Notes: generated from the letters alone by a model not told the origin. Counted from the stretch's first letter, positions 8,253 through 17,456 are shown. The stretch: 64,000 bases of DNA from Lichenicola sp965198655 (GCA_965198655.1 OZ240668.1:3224001-3288000), one strand, 5' to 3'. Numbers and translations are program-made.

Positions 8253-8775
8253 ACACGGATCCGCGACCGCAACGGCACGCGGCCGGGCCGGCCTCGGGTT
8301 CTTGCTGTGCGGGCTGTGCTGCGTCGGCGTGCCGGCGTGGGCGGCGGTGCAGGTGCCGGGGCCGATGCAGGTGGGACCGTCCTGGGCGCAGGCCGACGCC
8401 GCGCACGCGACGGCGCTGCTCAGCACGGTCATCGTCAACCACGGCGCCCTGGCCGACCGCCTGATCCGGGTCGAGTGTCCCGGGTCCGGGCACGTGGCGC
8501 TGCGCAACGGTACGCTGCACGACGACATCGTCACGCCCACCCCGTCGCAGCAGCGCGAGGCGGAGGCCACTACCCGCACCCAGAACGGGCTCGACACGCC
8601 ACCCGCCCTGCACGGGCAGCTCCATCCGGTGACCGCGCTGATCGACCTGACGCAGGCGACGCAGCCGCTGACCGACGGCGCGCTGCTGCCGTGCACGGTC
8701 ACCTTCGCCCATAGCGGCGAGCAGATGGTGATCTTCACCGTGGGCGAGCAGCCGACCCCGACCGACGAGCCTTGA
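8239..8775 (+). CDS. Exported PCuAC-like (DUF461-type) protein lacking copper ligands
   Basis: 178 residues with a signal peptide (LGFLLCGLCCVGVPAWA). The mature part resembles PCuAC periplasmic copper chaperones: PSWAQAD, TVIVNHGALADRLIRVECPGSGHV and a late QPLTDGALLPCTVTF. The family's H-M...M...H-x-M copper ligands are missing: where H-x-M-L-M-G-L is expected, the sequence reads ALIDLTQA. Two cysteines (in VECPGS and LPCTV) may form a disulfide. It starts inside thpR. The assignment is moderate; if correct, the protein has lost classical Cu(I) binding. Confidence 0.5.
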   Translation: MNWNEHGSATATARGRAGLGFLLCGLCCVGVPAWAAVQVPGPMQVGPSWAQADAAHATALLSTVIVNHGALADRLIRVECPGSGHVALRNGTLHDDIVTPTPSQQREAEATTRTQNGLDTPPALHGQLHPVTALIDLTQATQPLTDGALLPCTVTFAHSGEQMVIFTVGEQPTPTDEP

Positions 8776-8796
8776 GGCGCGGCGCCCTTTCCCGCC

Positions 8797-9426
8797 ATGG
8801 CTGACGGCACGACGACGAGCGATACGCCGGACGCGGCGCTGGCCAGGCTGGTGGCCGAGGTGCGGGCCTGCCGGGTCTGCGCGCCGGTGCTGCCGCTGGG
8901 GCCGAGGCCGATCCTGCACGTGTCCACCACCGCCCGGCTGCTGATCGCCAGTCAGGCGCCCGGGACGAAGGTGCACGAGAAGGGGATCTCGTTCTGGGAC
9001 GCCTCCGGCGACCGGCTGCGCAACTGGCTCGGGCTGGACAAGGCGGTGTTCTACGACACCAGCCGGGTGGCGATCCTGCCGATGGGGCTGTGCTATCCTG
9101 GCCGGCTGCCACAGGGCGGCGACTGTCCGCCGCGGCCGGAATGCGCGGCGATCTGGCGCGACCGCGTGCTGTCGCACATGCGCGGGCTCCGGCTGACGCT
9201 GCTGATCGGCACCTACGCGCAGAACCACGTGCTCGGCCCCGGGCTGATGACCGAACGGGTGCGCGCCTTCCGCGAGCACGTGCCGCGCGGACTGTTCCCG
9301 TTGCCGCACCCGTCCTGGCGCACGGGAGTGTGGGAAGCGCGCAACCCGTGGTTCCAGGAGATCGTGCTGCCTGCGCTGAAGGCAGAGGTGGCATGCGCCC
9401 TCGACATGAAGGAGTGTGGAAGTTAG
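8797..9426 (+). CDS. Uracil-DNA glycosylase superfamily protein
   Basis: A 209-residue protein with the UDG fold signatures: an N-terminal ACRVC motif, LLIASQAPGTKVHEKGISFWDASGDRL (active-site loop region), and the C-terminal LPHPSWRT motif equivalent to the H-P-S-x leucine loop. LCYPGRLPQGGDCPPRPEC adds further cysteines, so four cysteines could hold an iron-sulfur cluster or zinc as in family 4/5 UDGs. The enzyme would remove uracil or related bases from DNA; the exact family is not certain. The ABC importer operon begins 9 bp downstream and may be co-transcribed. Confidence 0.75.
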   Translation: MADGTTTSDTPDAALARLVAEVRACRVCAPVLPLGPRPILHVSTTARLLIASQAPGTKVHEKGISFWDASGDRLRNWLGLDKAVFYDTSRVAILPMGLCYPGRLPQGGDCPPRPECAAIWRDRVLSHMRGLRLTLLIGTYAQNHVLGPGLMTERVRAFREHVPRGLFPLPHPSWRTGVWEARNPWFQEIVLPALKAEVACALDMKECGS

Positions 9427-9435
9427 GACGGACCA

Positions 9436-11106
9436 GTGTCCATTTCCTGGTTCCACGTCTCCGTTTTGGCGTTCTGCCTGCTCGCGGTCCCGCACGCGCG
9501 GGCGGACCAGGCGGGCTGCGGCAGCGTGATCGTGCCGACCGGCGTCGGACAGGGGCCGCCGGCCGGGGTCAACTCGCTCAACCCGCTGCTGACCAGCTCG
9601 GTCTACGCCCACGAAGTGATCGACCAGTTCCTGCGTCCGCTGGTCTGGATCGACCGGCACGGCCAGCCCGACTACGAACGCAGCGTCGCTGCTTCGGTCG
9701 ACACGCCGGACGACGGCGCCACCTTCCTGGTCACCCTGCACGACTGGCGCTGGTCGGACGGGGTGCCGGTGACGGCGTCCGACCTCGCCTTCACCCTCGG
9801 CCTGATCCGGACCATGGGGCCGAGCTACGTGTGGCAGGGCCTGGGCGGCGTGCCGACGCTGATCGCGTCGAGCCGGATCGTCTCGCCGCACCAGCTCGAG
9901 CTGCGCATGGTGCGCAAGGTGAACCCGCGCTGGTTCGTCTCGCTCGGCCTCGGCAACCTGCTGTTCCCGCTGCCGGAGCACGTGTTCAAGGGCATGAGCC
10001 CGGTGGAGCTGCGCCGGCGTCAGAACGACGCCTCCTTGTTCGCGGTCGGCGACGGCCCGTTCCTGCTCAAGGAGTATGCGGTCGGGCGGCACGTGGTGCT
10101 GGTGCCGAACCCGTCCTATGGCGGCCACCACCCGCAGCTCCGTCGCCTGGTGATCGCGTTTCCCACCGGCAACACCGCCCTGGAGCAGATGCGGGCCGGT
10201 GCGCTCGACATGGCGAGCATCCCCTACCTGCTGTCGCGGTTCGCTACCCGCCTGCCCGGCTTCGGCGTGGTGAAGCTTACCCCGGTCTTCTCCTACGGCG
10301 ACGGCTACATCAACTTCCGCTCCAGGACGGCGCCGTTCCTGGCCGACGCGGCGGTGCGTCGGGCGATGACCCGCGGCATCGACCAGAAGGAGATCGTGGA
10401 CCTGATCTATCGCGGCCGGGCCAGCGTCGAGCACGGTCCGGTGCCGCCGTCCATGGCCGACCTTCAATCCGATGCCGCCCGCGCCGGCTATCCGGACCTG
10501 TCGTTCGATCCCGCCGCCGCGAGCGCGCTGCTCGCCAAGGATGGCTGGACCGCCGGCCCCGACGGGATCCTGGTGCGGGACGGGCGGCGGCTCGCCTTTT
10601 CGATCCTGACCTCGTCGGAGAACACTGACCGGATCATCCAAGCACAGCTGATCCAGCGCAACCTGCGCCGCATCGGCATGGACGTCTCGATCCGCACGGT
10701 CGGCTTCAACCAGCTTCTGGCGACGCTGGCCGGCAACGGCCACGACTGGGACGTGGTCACCCTGAACTGGTCGATCACGACCTATCCCAACGTGCACGAC
10801 TTCTTCTCCTCTGACGGCAGCCAGAACTACGGCCACTACCTTGATCCGCGCATGGACGCGCTGAACCGGGACGTGATGTTCGGCTCCGGCGACGGCCCGC
10901 TGCACGCGGTGCAGGACTTCACCGCCGAGCAGGCGCCGCACCTCTACCTCCCGGCCGGCACGCCGGAGGTGCTGGTGCGGCCGGGGATCGGCCACGTGTC
11001 CGACTTCCTCAGCCCGAACGGGATGTGGTCGGGCGAGCTGCTGACGCTGTCCGGCCCGCTCGCCTGCGGCGGGCAAGCGGGGAACGACTATGTTGCGCGT
11101 CGTTAG
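9436..11106 (+). CDS. ABC transporter periplasmic substrate-binding protein (family 5, peptide/nickel type)
   Basis: 556 residues starting at GTG. A signal peptide (VSVLAFCLLAVPHARA) precedes a family-5 solute-binding domain: the N-terminal SVAASVDTPDDGATFLVTLH, the conserved WSDGVPVTASDLAFTL, then NFRSRTAPFLADAAVRRAMTRGIDQKEIV. This domain captures peptides, opines or nickel chelates in the periplasm. The last 17 bp overlap the permease gene, so translation is coupled. The ligand cannot be told from sequence. Confidence 0.92.
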   Translation: MSISWFHVSVLAFCLLAVPHARADQAGCGSVIVPTGVGQGPPAGVNSLNPLLTSSVYAHEVIDQFLRPLVWIDRHGQPDYERSVAASVDTPDDGATFLVTLHDWRWSDGVPVTASDLAFTLGLIRTMGPSYVWQGLGGVPTLIASSRIVSPHQLELRMVRKVNPRWFVSLGLGNLLFPLPEHVFKGMSPVELRRRQNDASLFAVGDGPFLLKEYAVGRHVVLVPNPSYGGHHPQLRRLVIAFPTGNTALEQMRAGALDMASIPYLLSRFATRLPGFGVVKLTPVFSYGDGYINFRSRTAPFLADAAVRRAMTRGIDQKEIVDLIYRGRASVEHGPVPPSMADLQSDAARAGYPDLSFDPAAASALLAKDGWTAGPDGILVRDGRRLAFSILTSSENTDRIIQAQLIQRNLRRIGMDVSIRTVGFNQLLATLAGNGHDWDVVTLNWSITTYPNVHDFFSSDGSQNYGHYLDPRMDALNRDVMFGSGDGPLHAVQDFTAEQAPHLYLPAGTPEVLVRPGIGHVSDFLSPNGMWSGELLTLSGPLACGGQAGNDYVARR

Positions 11107-12043
11107 GGCCAGGCTCGGCAGCGCCGCGCTGTCGCTGCTGATCCTGACGATGCTGGCCTTCGTGATGAGCCACCTGACCCCGGGCGGCCCGGCCTACTCG
11201 ATCCTGGGCCCGGCGGCGAAGCCGGACACGGTGGCGGCGATCAACCACGAGTTCGGCCTCGACCTGCCGATCTGGCGGCAATACCTGCGCTGGCTGTGGC
11301 AGCTCGGGCACGGGCGGCTGGGCAGCTCCTACCTGTCGAACCAGCCGGTCGGCGCCATGCTGCTGGCCTACGAGGCCAACACGATCCTGCTGCAGGTGGT
11401 GGCCTTCGCCGCCAGCCTGTCCATCGCGTTCGGGCTCGGGCTGCTGCACGGGGTGTTCCACGCGCGCGCCCTCGGCCGCCTGATCGGCACGGTGGAGCTG
11501 GCACTGTTCTCCCTGCCCTCGTTCTTCGTCGGCACCCTGCTGATCCTGTGGGTGTCGATGGGGCTGGGCTGGCTGCCGGCGGGCGGGCTGGAGGATCTGC
11601 GCCTCCCCCACCAGACGCCCGGCTCGATCCTGTCGCACCTGGCGTTGCCGGCGGCCACCATCACCCTGTTCACGGTGCCGACGCTGTCGCGCTACCTGGC
11701 GCAGGGCGTGCACGAGGAGCTCGGCCGCGACTACGTGCGCTCGGCCGCCGCCCGCGGCGCCTCGCCGTTGCGCATCCTGTTCCGCCACGTGCTGCGCAAC
11801 GCGCTGCGCCCGGTGGTCACCCTGCTCGGCCTGTCGCTGCCGACCATCTTCGCCGGCGGCATCGTCACCGAAACGGTGTTCTCCTATCCAGGCCTCGGCT
11901 GGCTGCTGTGGCAGTCGGCGATCGGCCAGGACTATCCCGTCCTGGTCGGCATCGTGCTGGTGATCGGCGTGCTGACCGTGCTGGGCAACCTGCTGGCCGA
12001 CCTGGTCAACGGCCTGCTGGACCCTCGGACCCGCTATGTCTAA
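11090..12043 (+). CDS. ABC transporter permease (DppB-like)
   Basis: 317 residues with an N-terminal helix (SLLILTMLAFVMSHLTPGGPAY) and five further membrane segments. The EAA-type cytoplasmic loop is YVRSAAARGASPLRILFRHVLRNALRPVV, and the GGIVTETVFSYPGLGWLL end is typical of DppB/OppB. It pairs with the next permease. Its stop codon overlaps the next start in ATGTCTAA. Confidence 0.92.
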   Translation: MLRVVRARLGSAALSLLILTMLAFVMSHLTPGGPAYSILGPAAKPDTVAAINHEFGLDLPIWRQYLRWLWQLGHGRLGSSYLSNQPVGAMLLAYEANTILLQVVAFAASLSIAFGLGLLHGVFHARALGRLIGTVELALFSLPSFFVGTLLILWVSMGLGWLPAGGLEDLRLPHQTPGSILSHLALPAATITLFTVPTLSRYLAQGVHEELGRDYVRSAAARGASPLRILFRHVLRNALRPVVTLLGLSLPTIFAGGIVTETVFSYPGLGWLLWQSAIGQDYPVLVGIVLVIGVLTVLGNLLADLVNGLLDPRTRYV

Positions 12044-12971
12044 GGCCTTTGAACGTGAAGACCCAGGGGCTTTGCCCCTGGACCCCATGAAGGGCAGAGC
12101 CCTTCAAACCCGATTCTTAAAGTTAAGGGGTCTGGGGCCTGCGGCCCCAGCGGGTCCAGGGCAGAGCCCTGGCCTTGGCGGCAGCCTGCGCGCCGGGACC
12201 GTGCTCGCGCTGCTGATCCTGTCGCTGTGCTTCCTGCTGCCGCTGGCCTGGCGCGCCGACCCGTACGCGCTCAACCCGTCCTCGCCGCTGTCGCACCCCT
12301 GTGCCGCCTACCCGCTCGGCACCGACGAGCTCGGCCGCGACGCCCTGGCGCGGGTGATGGATGCCGGCCAGGCGACCCTGCTGGTGGCGCTGCCGGCCGC
12401 GGTGGTGACCTTTCTCGCCGGACTGCTGTACGGCCTCGCCTCCGGCCTGGGTCCGCGGCTGCTCGACGCGGTGATGATGCGCCTGCTCGACGCGGTGCTG
12501 GCGCTGCCGGGGCTGGTGGTGCTGATCTTCTTCGCCGCCATCCTGCGGCTGTCGACCGCCTCGCTGATCCTGCTGCTCGGGCTGATCTCCTGGCCGCCGC
12601 TGGCCCGGCTGGTGCGCAACGAGACGCGGGCGCAGCGCGACCGCGAGTTCGTCCAGGCGGCGATCCAGATGGGCGGCGGCTTCTTCCACGTCGCCACCAC
12701 CCACCTGCTGCGGGTGATGGCGCCGGTGCTGGCGGTGAACTTCACCTTCCTGGTCGGCGAGATGATCCTGCTGCTGTCCGCGCTGTCGTTCCTGGGCCTG
12801 GGCGTGCAGCCGCCGCAGACCAGCTGGGGCGGGCTGCTGGAGAGCGCGCTGCAACTGGTGGCGCTCGATCCGTGGTGGCTGGTGCTGCCGCCCGGGCTGC
12901 TGATCTTCGCCTCCCTGCTCTCGGCCTCGCTGATCGGCCAGGGGCTGCTGGCGCGTCAGGGACGCCCGTGA
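12036..12971 (+). CDS. ABC transporter permease (DppC-like) with repeat-encoded N-terminus
   Basis: 311 residues. The transporter core begins near residue 50 (AGTVLALLILSLCFLLPLAW) and carries YPLGTDELGRDALARVMDAG, the DppC/OppC hallmark, and the loop EFVQAAIQMGGGFFHVATTHLLR. Residues ~9-45 (PGALPLDPMKGRALQTRFLK and on) are encoded by repeat R3, read in frame. The ATG at 12036 overlaps the upstream stop (ATGTCTAA), so the start is probably original and the repeat was inserted after the first codons without breaking the frame. The extra N-terminus would face the cytoplasm. Confidence 0.88.
   Translation: MSKAFEREDPGALPLDPMKGRALQTRFLKLRGLGPAAPAGPGQSPGLGGSLRAGTVLALLILSLCFLLPLAWRADPYALNPSSPLSHPCAAYPLGTDELGRDALARVMDAGQATLLVALPAAVVTFLAGLLYGLASGLGPRLLDAVMMRLLDAVLALPGLVVLIFFAAILRLSTASLILLLGLISWPPLARLVRNETRAQRDREFVQAAIQMGGGFFHVATTHLLRVMAPVLAVNFTFLVGEMILLLSALSFLGLGVQPPQTSWGGLLESALQLVALDPWWLVLPPGLLIFASLLSASLIGQGLLARQGRP
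12062..12176 (+). repeat. Dispersed palindromic repeat copy R3 (subtype A), inside a coding sequence
   Basis: The four arms are CCAGGGGCTTTGCCCCTGG, GAAGGGCAGAGCCCTTC, CTGGGGCCTGCGGCCCCAG and CCAGGGCAGAGCCCTGG, with the spacer TTCTTAAAGTTAA. In the transporter frame the spacer has no stop, so the permease frame remains open through the whole element. Confidence 0.88.
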
Positions 12972-14821
12972 CGGACACGGTACTGGCGCTGGACACGCTG
13001 TCGGTGCTCCTGCCGACGCAAGGCGGCGGCGGGATGGTGTCCGTGCTGGACCGGCTGGACCTGCAGGTGCGGGCCGGCGAGATGACCGCGCTGGTGGGGG
13101 AAAGCGGCTCGGGCAAGACGATCGCGGCGCTGGCGGCGATGCGCCTGCTGCCGCGCGGCGCCCGCACCTCCGGCCAGGTGCGGTTCGAGGGGATCGACCT
13201 GCTGGCGCAGGACGAGCCGCGCATGCGTCGCCTGCGCGGCCGCATCGGCATGGTGTTCCAGAACCCGCTCTCGGCGCTGAACCCGGTCGCCACGGTGGGC
13301 GCGCAGGTGGCGGAGGGAGTCCTGCTGCACGGGCACGGCACCCGGGCGCAGGCGCGGCGGCGGGCAGTCGAGCTGCTGGGCGAGGTCGGAATCCCCGAGC
13401 CGGCGCGACGGCTGGGCGACTACCCGCACCAGTTCTCCGGCGGACAGCGGCAGCGGGTGATGATCGCGGCGGCACTCGCCTGCGACCCACGCGTGCTGAT
13501 CGCCGACGAGCCCACCACCGGGCTCGACCCGCTGGTGGCGCGGCAGATCCTGGCGCTGCTGGCCCGGCTGCAGCGCAGCCACCGGCTCGGCGTGCTGTTC
13601 ATCACCCACGACCTGTCGATCGTGGAAGCGCATGCCGACCGGCTGACGGTGCTGTACGCCGGCCGGGCGGTGGAATGGGGCGGGGCGTCGCGGTTCTTCT
13701 CCCGGCCCCGCCACCCGTACAGCCAGGCGCTGCTCGCCGCGGTGCCCCGGCTCGGCCAGGCGGCGCTGCGTGGGATCCCGGGCCGGCTGCCGGACCCGTC
13801 GGCCCGTCCGCCCGGCTGCCTGTTCGCGCCGCGCTGCCCGCACCGCCGGCCGCCCTGCGACGACGGCGACCCGCCGGCGGTGGGCGATGCCGAGGACGCG
13901 GCGCGCTGCCTTTATCCTCCGCCGCCGCCGCGTCTGGATGCGGACCCGGCACCGCCGGCCCCGGCCGCCACCGGCGCCGCAGCACCCCTGTTGGTGCTGG
14001 AACAGGTGTCGGTGCGCTACCCCGCCGGCTCCGGCCGGCGGATGGCGGCGCCGTCGCTGCAGGACGTCTCGCTTACCCTGCGCCGTGGCGAATGCCTCGG
14101 CGTGGTCGGCGAAAGCGGCTCGGGCAAGTCGACGCTGGGGCGGGCGATCCTGCACATGCTGCGTCACGACGGCCGCATCCTGCTCGACGGCCAGCCGGTC
14201 GCCGACCTGCCCGGCCCGGAGCGGCGGCGGGCGCGCCGGCGGATCCAACCGGTGTTCCAGGACCCGCGCGAGTCGCTCAACCCGCGGCTGCGCATCCGCG
14301 ACGTGCTGGCCGAGCCGCTCCGGCTCGGCGGGGTGTTCGACCGGGTGCGGCTCGACCGCGAGGTGGCGGCGCTGCTGGCCAAGGTCGGGCTCGACCCGTC
14401 TCTGGCCGGGCGCTGGCCCGGGCAGATCTCCGGCGGCCAGGCGCAGCGCGTGGCGGTGGCCCGCGCGCTGGCGGCGCGTCCGGAGATCATCGTGCTGGAC
14501 GAGCCCACCTCGGCGCTCGACGTGTCGACCCAGGCGACGGTGCTGACCCTGCTGCGCGACCTGGCCCGCAGCGAGCACGTCGCCTATGTCGTCATCAGCC
14601 ACGACCTGGCCGCGGTGAGCTGGCTCGCCGACCGGATCGCGGTGCTCAAGGACGGCCGCATCGTCGAGATGGCGGACACCGCAACCCTGCTGGCGCGCCC
14701 GGTGCACGCCTACAGCGCCGCCCTGATCGCGACCGCCCCCCGCTTGCCTGGCCTGGGCGCACCAAGCCTGGGCGTGCCGGGTACCGCCGGGCCCGCTACG
14801 ACGCCGTCACCACCTCCTTGA
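12968..14821 (+). CDS. ABC transporter ATP-binding protein with two fused ATPase domains (DppD-DppF type)
   Basis: 617 residues starting at a GTG that overlaps the permease stop (GTGA). Domain 1 (about 1-330): Walker A GESGSGKT, signature QFSGGQRQRV, Walker B VLIADEPTTGLD, and the oligopeptide-type C-terminal extension with a four-cysteine motif (GCLFAPRCPHRRPPC plus a later C). Domain 2 (about 340-600): GESGSGKS, QISGGQAQRV, IIVLDEPTSALD. Both sites look catalytically complete, so the importer is powered by one fused chain instead of separate DppD and DppF. The 3' end overlaps the convergent kinase gene by 26 bp. Confidence 0.93.
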   Translation: MTDTVLALDTLSVLLPTQGGGGMVSVLDRLDLQVRAGEMTALVGESGSGKTIAALAAMRLLPRGARTSGQVRFEGIDLLAQDEPRMRRLRGRIGMVFQNPLSALNPVATVGAQVAEGVLLHGHGTRAQARRRAVELLGEVGIPEPARRLGDYPHQFSGGQRQRVMIAAALACDPRVLIADEPTTGLDPLVARQILALLARLQRSHRLGVLFITHDLSIVEAHADRLTVLYAGRAVEWGGASRFFSRPRHPYSQALLAAVPRLGQAALRGIPGRLPDPSARPPGCLFAPRCPHRRPPCDDGDPPAVGDAEDAARCLYPPPPPRLDADPAPPAPAATGAAAPLLVLEQVSVRYPAGSGRRMAAPSLQDVSLTLRRGECLGVVGESGSGKSTLGRAILHMLRHDGRILLDGQPVADLPGPERRRARRRIQPVFQDPRESLNPRLRIRDVLAEPLRLGGVFDRVRLDREVAALLAKVGLDPSLAGRWPGQISGGQAQRVAVARALAARPEIIVLDEPTSALDVSTQATVLTLLRDLARSEHVAYVVISHDLAAVSWLADRIAVLKDGRIVEMADTATLLARPVHAYSAALIATAPRLPGLGAPSLGVPGTAGPATTPSPPP

Positions 14822-17456
14822 TCCGGCGCGCCAGCAGCTCCATCGGGAACGGCTTGACCAGCACGTGCATGCCGGGCTCCAGGTGGCCGTGGCTCAGCAC
14901 CGCGTTCTCGGCGTAGCCGGTGATGAACAGCACCTTCAGCCCCGGACGCAGCGCCCGCGCCGCGTCCGCCACCTGCCGTCCGTTCATGCCGCCCGGCAAA
15001 CCCACATCGGTCACCAGCAGGTCGATGTGCCGCTCCGAGCGCAGCACCGCGAGGCCGGCGGCCCCGTCCTCCGCCTCGATCGCCGTGTAGCCCAGCTCCT
15101 CCAGCACGTCGGTCACCAGCATGCGCACGGTGGGCTCGTCGTCGACCACCAGCACGGTCTCGCCCGGACGTGCCCGCGGCGCCTCCGTCAGCGCGGCCGA
15201 CACCGCACCCGCCTCGGCTCTGCCCTCGTGCCGCGGCAGGTAGAGACAAACGGTGGTGCCGATCCCCGGCCTGGAATGGATGCGCGCCTGGCCGCCGGAT
15301 TGCCGGGTGAAGCCGTAGATCATGGACAAGCCCAGCCCGGTGCCCTGCCCGATCGGCTTGGTGGTGAAGAACGGGTCGAACGCCTTGGCGATGATGTCGG
15401 GGGTCATGCCGACGCCGGTGTCGCTGACGCACAACGAGACGTAGGGCCCGGCGGGCAGCTCGCGTTCCTGCGCGGCATATCCGTCCAGCTCCACCTGCGC
15501 GGTCTCGACCGTCAGCCGTCCGCCGTCCGGCATGGCATCGCGCGCGTTGATGCACAGGTTGAGCAGCGCGTTCTCGAGCTGGTTGGAATCGACCAGGATG
15601 GCGCCGAGGCCTGGCCGGCCTGCCACCGACACGTCGATCGCCGGTCCCACCGTGCGCCGGATCAGCTCCTCCATGCCGGCGATCAGCCGGTTCACGTCGG
15701 TCGCCTTGGGCTCCAGCGTCTGCCGGCGCGAGAACGCCAGCAGCCGGTGCGTCAGCGCTGCCGCCCGGCCGGCGGCACCCTGGGCCGCGTCGACGTAGCG
15801 CGGCGCCTCGTTGAACCGGCCCTGCGCCAGGCGCGTCTTCAGCAGCTCCAGGCTGCCGGCGATGCCGGTCAGCAGGTTGTTGAAGTCGTGCGCCAGTCCC
15901 CCGGTGAGCTGGCCCACCGCTTCCATCTTCTGGCTTTGCCGCAGCGCCGCCTCCGCCTTCATCAGCGCCTCGGTGCGCACGCTCACCTGACGTTCCAGGT
16001 CCGCCGCCAGCAGGCCGAGCGCGTGTTCCGCCCGCCTGCGCTGCACCGCCATGCGGGTGCGGTGCGCGACCTCGCGGATGAAGGCGACCTCCTCGGGCGG
16101 CCAGTCGCGGGCGGTCGCGTGGTTGAGGTAGAACAGCGCGACCAGCCCGTTCTCCTCGGTCAGCGGCATGTTGACCGCCGCCTGGGCGCTGATCGCCTTG
16201 AGCGCGTCCGCATGGCCCGCGGTGCGCGGGTCCGCGTCCGCGTCGGCGAACACCACGGTCTCGCCGCGCTTCAGGTCCTCGATGTAGGAGCCGAAGTCGC
16301 GGAACCGCAGCACCCCGACCAGGCTGCGTATGCCGGGCGCGTTCCAGTCGCGCTCGATGGCGATGGTTTCCGCCCGCAGGTCGATGGTGCCGTAGCCGGC
16401 CCGGCTGACCCCCAGCGCCTGTCCCAGGATCTCGGCCGCCGCGAAGGCCAGCTCGTCCGGGTCGTCCAGGCTGCGGAAGCGGTCGTCCAGGGCGAGCAGG
16501 ATCTGGTTGCGCAGCTCCGACCGGCGCCGATCGGTGACGTCGACCGAGGTGCCGGCCAGGCGGATCGGGGTGCCGTCGGCCGCGAGCAGCACCTGGGCGC
16601 GGACCTGCAGCCAGGCCACCCCGCCATCCGCGCGGATAACGCGATGGGTGATGTCGTAGTCGCTGCCGGTCTCGATGCTGTGCCGCATGGCGGCCTGCAT
16701 CCCGGGCCAATCCTCGGGATGCGCGGCGGCCCGCAGGTCGTCGTAGGTGAAGTCCAGGGCGGGGTCGCGGCCAAAGTTCTCGCGCCAGATGCGCGACGTG
16801 GTCAGCGTCCGCGTTTGCAGGTCGAGCTCCCAGATGCCGAGCCGGCCGGCCTCGGTGGCGAAGCGGAGCCGGGCCTCGCCGTTGGCCTGGGCGCGCAGCC
16901 GGTCGCTGAGCTCGGCCATCAGCGCGGAGTTGCGGCTTTCCAGCCCGGCCAGGCGCTCGCGCTCGAGCGTCACGTCCACCTGGCTGGCGAAGAAGTAGGC
17001 CAGGGCGCCCGCGACATCGCGCACCGGCGCCAGCAGCAGCCGGTTCCAGAACGGCGTGCCGTCCTTGCGATGGTTGCGCAGGTCGATCTCGATCGAGGTC
17101 GCCGCCCGCACCGCCGCGCGCACGCGCGCCACCGCCTCCCGGTCTGTTTCCGGCCCCTGCAGGAAGCGGCAGTTGCGGCCCAGGATCTCCTGGCGCTCGT
17201 AGCCGGTGAGGCGGCAGAACGCGTCGTTGGCGAACACCATCGGGTTGTCGGGCTGGCGCGGGTCGGTGATGATCATCGGCATGCGCGTCGCGCGCACCGC
17301 CGCCACGAACGGATCCGTGCCGCCGTCGCGCCCGGTCAGCTCGGCGCCGATGCGGGCCAGGTCGGCGTCGAGCCGGGATTTCTGCCCGTCCCGGTCCGGC
17401 ACTTCGGGGCCCTGCGCGTCGAGGTTCGGCGCCTCGATGTCGTGGTGGTCGTTCAT
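14796..17456 (-). CDS. LOV-domain hybrid histidine kinase (LOV-PAS-GAF-HisKA-HATPase-REC)
   Basis: 886 residues. The LOV domain (about 50-163) has the photoactive motif GRNCRFLQG with the adduct-forming cysteine at residue 96, the NHRKDGTPFWN strand and the glutamine in ASQVDVT, all needed for flavin photochemistry. A PAS domain (about 195-310, ending in GTSVDVTDRR) and a GAF domain (about 318-475) follow. The phosphoacceptor is His523 in LAHDFNNLL, and the ATPase domain shows NLCINARDAM, DTGVGM and GTGLGLSM. The receiver domain has VDDEP, Asp817 in TDVGLPGG, and the KPF lysine. It should autophosphorylate in response to blue light and pass phosphate internally. No partner regulator is adjacent. 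ATG 17456 is preferred; 17498 is possible. Confidence 0.92.
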   Translation of the reverse strand: MNDHHDIEAPNLDAQGPEVPDRDGQKSRLDADLARIGAELTGRDGGTDPFVAAVRATRMPMIITDPRQPDNPMVFANDAFCRLTGYERQEILGRNCRFLQGPETDREAVARVRAAVRAATSIEIDLRNHRKDGTPFWNRLLLAPVRDVAGALAYFFASQVDVTLERERLAGLESRNSALMAELSDRLRAQANGEARLRFATEAGRLGIWELDLQTRTLTTSRIWRENFGRDPALDFTYDDLRAAAHPEDWPGMQAAMRHSIETGSDYDITHRVIRADGGVAWLQVRAQVLLAADGTPIRLAGTSVDVTDRRRSELRNQILLALDDRFRSLDDPDELAFAAAEILGQALGVSRAGYGTIDLRAETIAIERDWNAPGIRSLVGVLRFRDFGSYIEDLKRGETVVFADADADPRTAGHADALKAISAQAAVNMPLTEENGLVALFYLNHATARDWPPEEVAFIREVAHRTRMAVQRRRAEHALGLLAADLERQVSVRTEALMKAEAALRQSQKMEAVGQLTGGLAHDFNNLLTGIAGSLELLKTRLAQGRFNEAPRYVDAAQGAAGRAAALTHRLLAFSRRQTLEPKATDVNRLIAGMEELIRRTVGPAIDVSVAGRPGLGAILVDSNQLENALLNLCINARDAMPDGGRLTVETAQVELDGYAAQERELPAGPYVSLCVSDTGVGMTPDIIAKAFDPFFTTKPIGQGTGLGLSMIYGFTRQSGGQARIHSRPGIGTTVCLYLPRHEGRAEAGAVSAALTEAPRARPGETVLVVDDEPTVRMLVTDVLEELGYTAIEAEDGAAGLAVLRSERHIDLLVTDVGLPGGMNGRQVADAARALRPGLKVLFITGYAENAVLSHGHLEPGMHVLVKPFPMELLARRIKEVVTAS

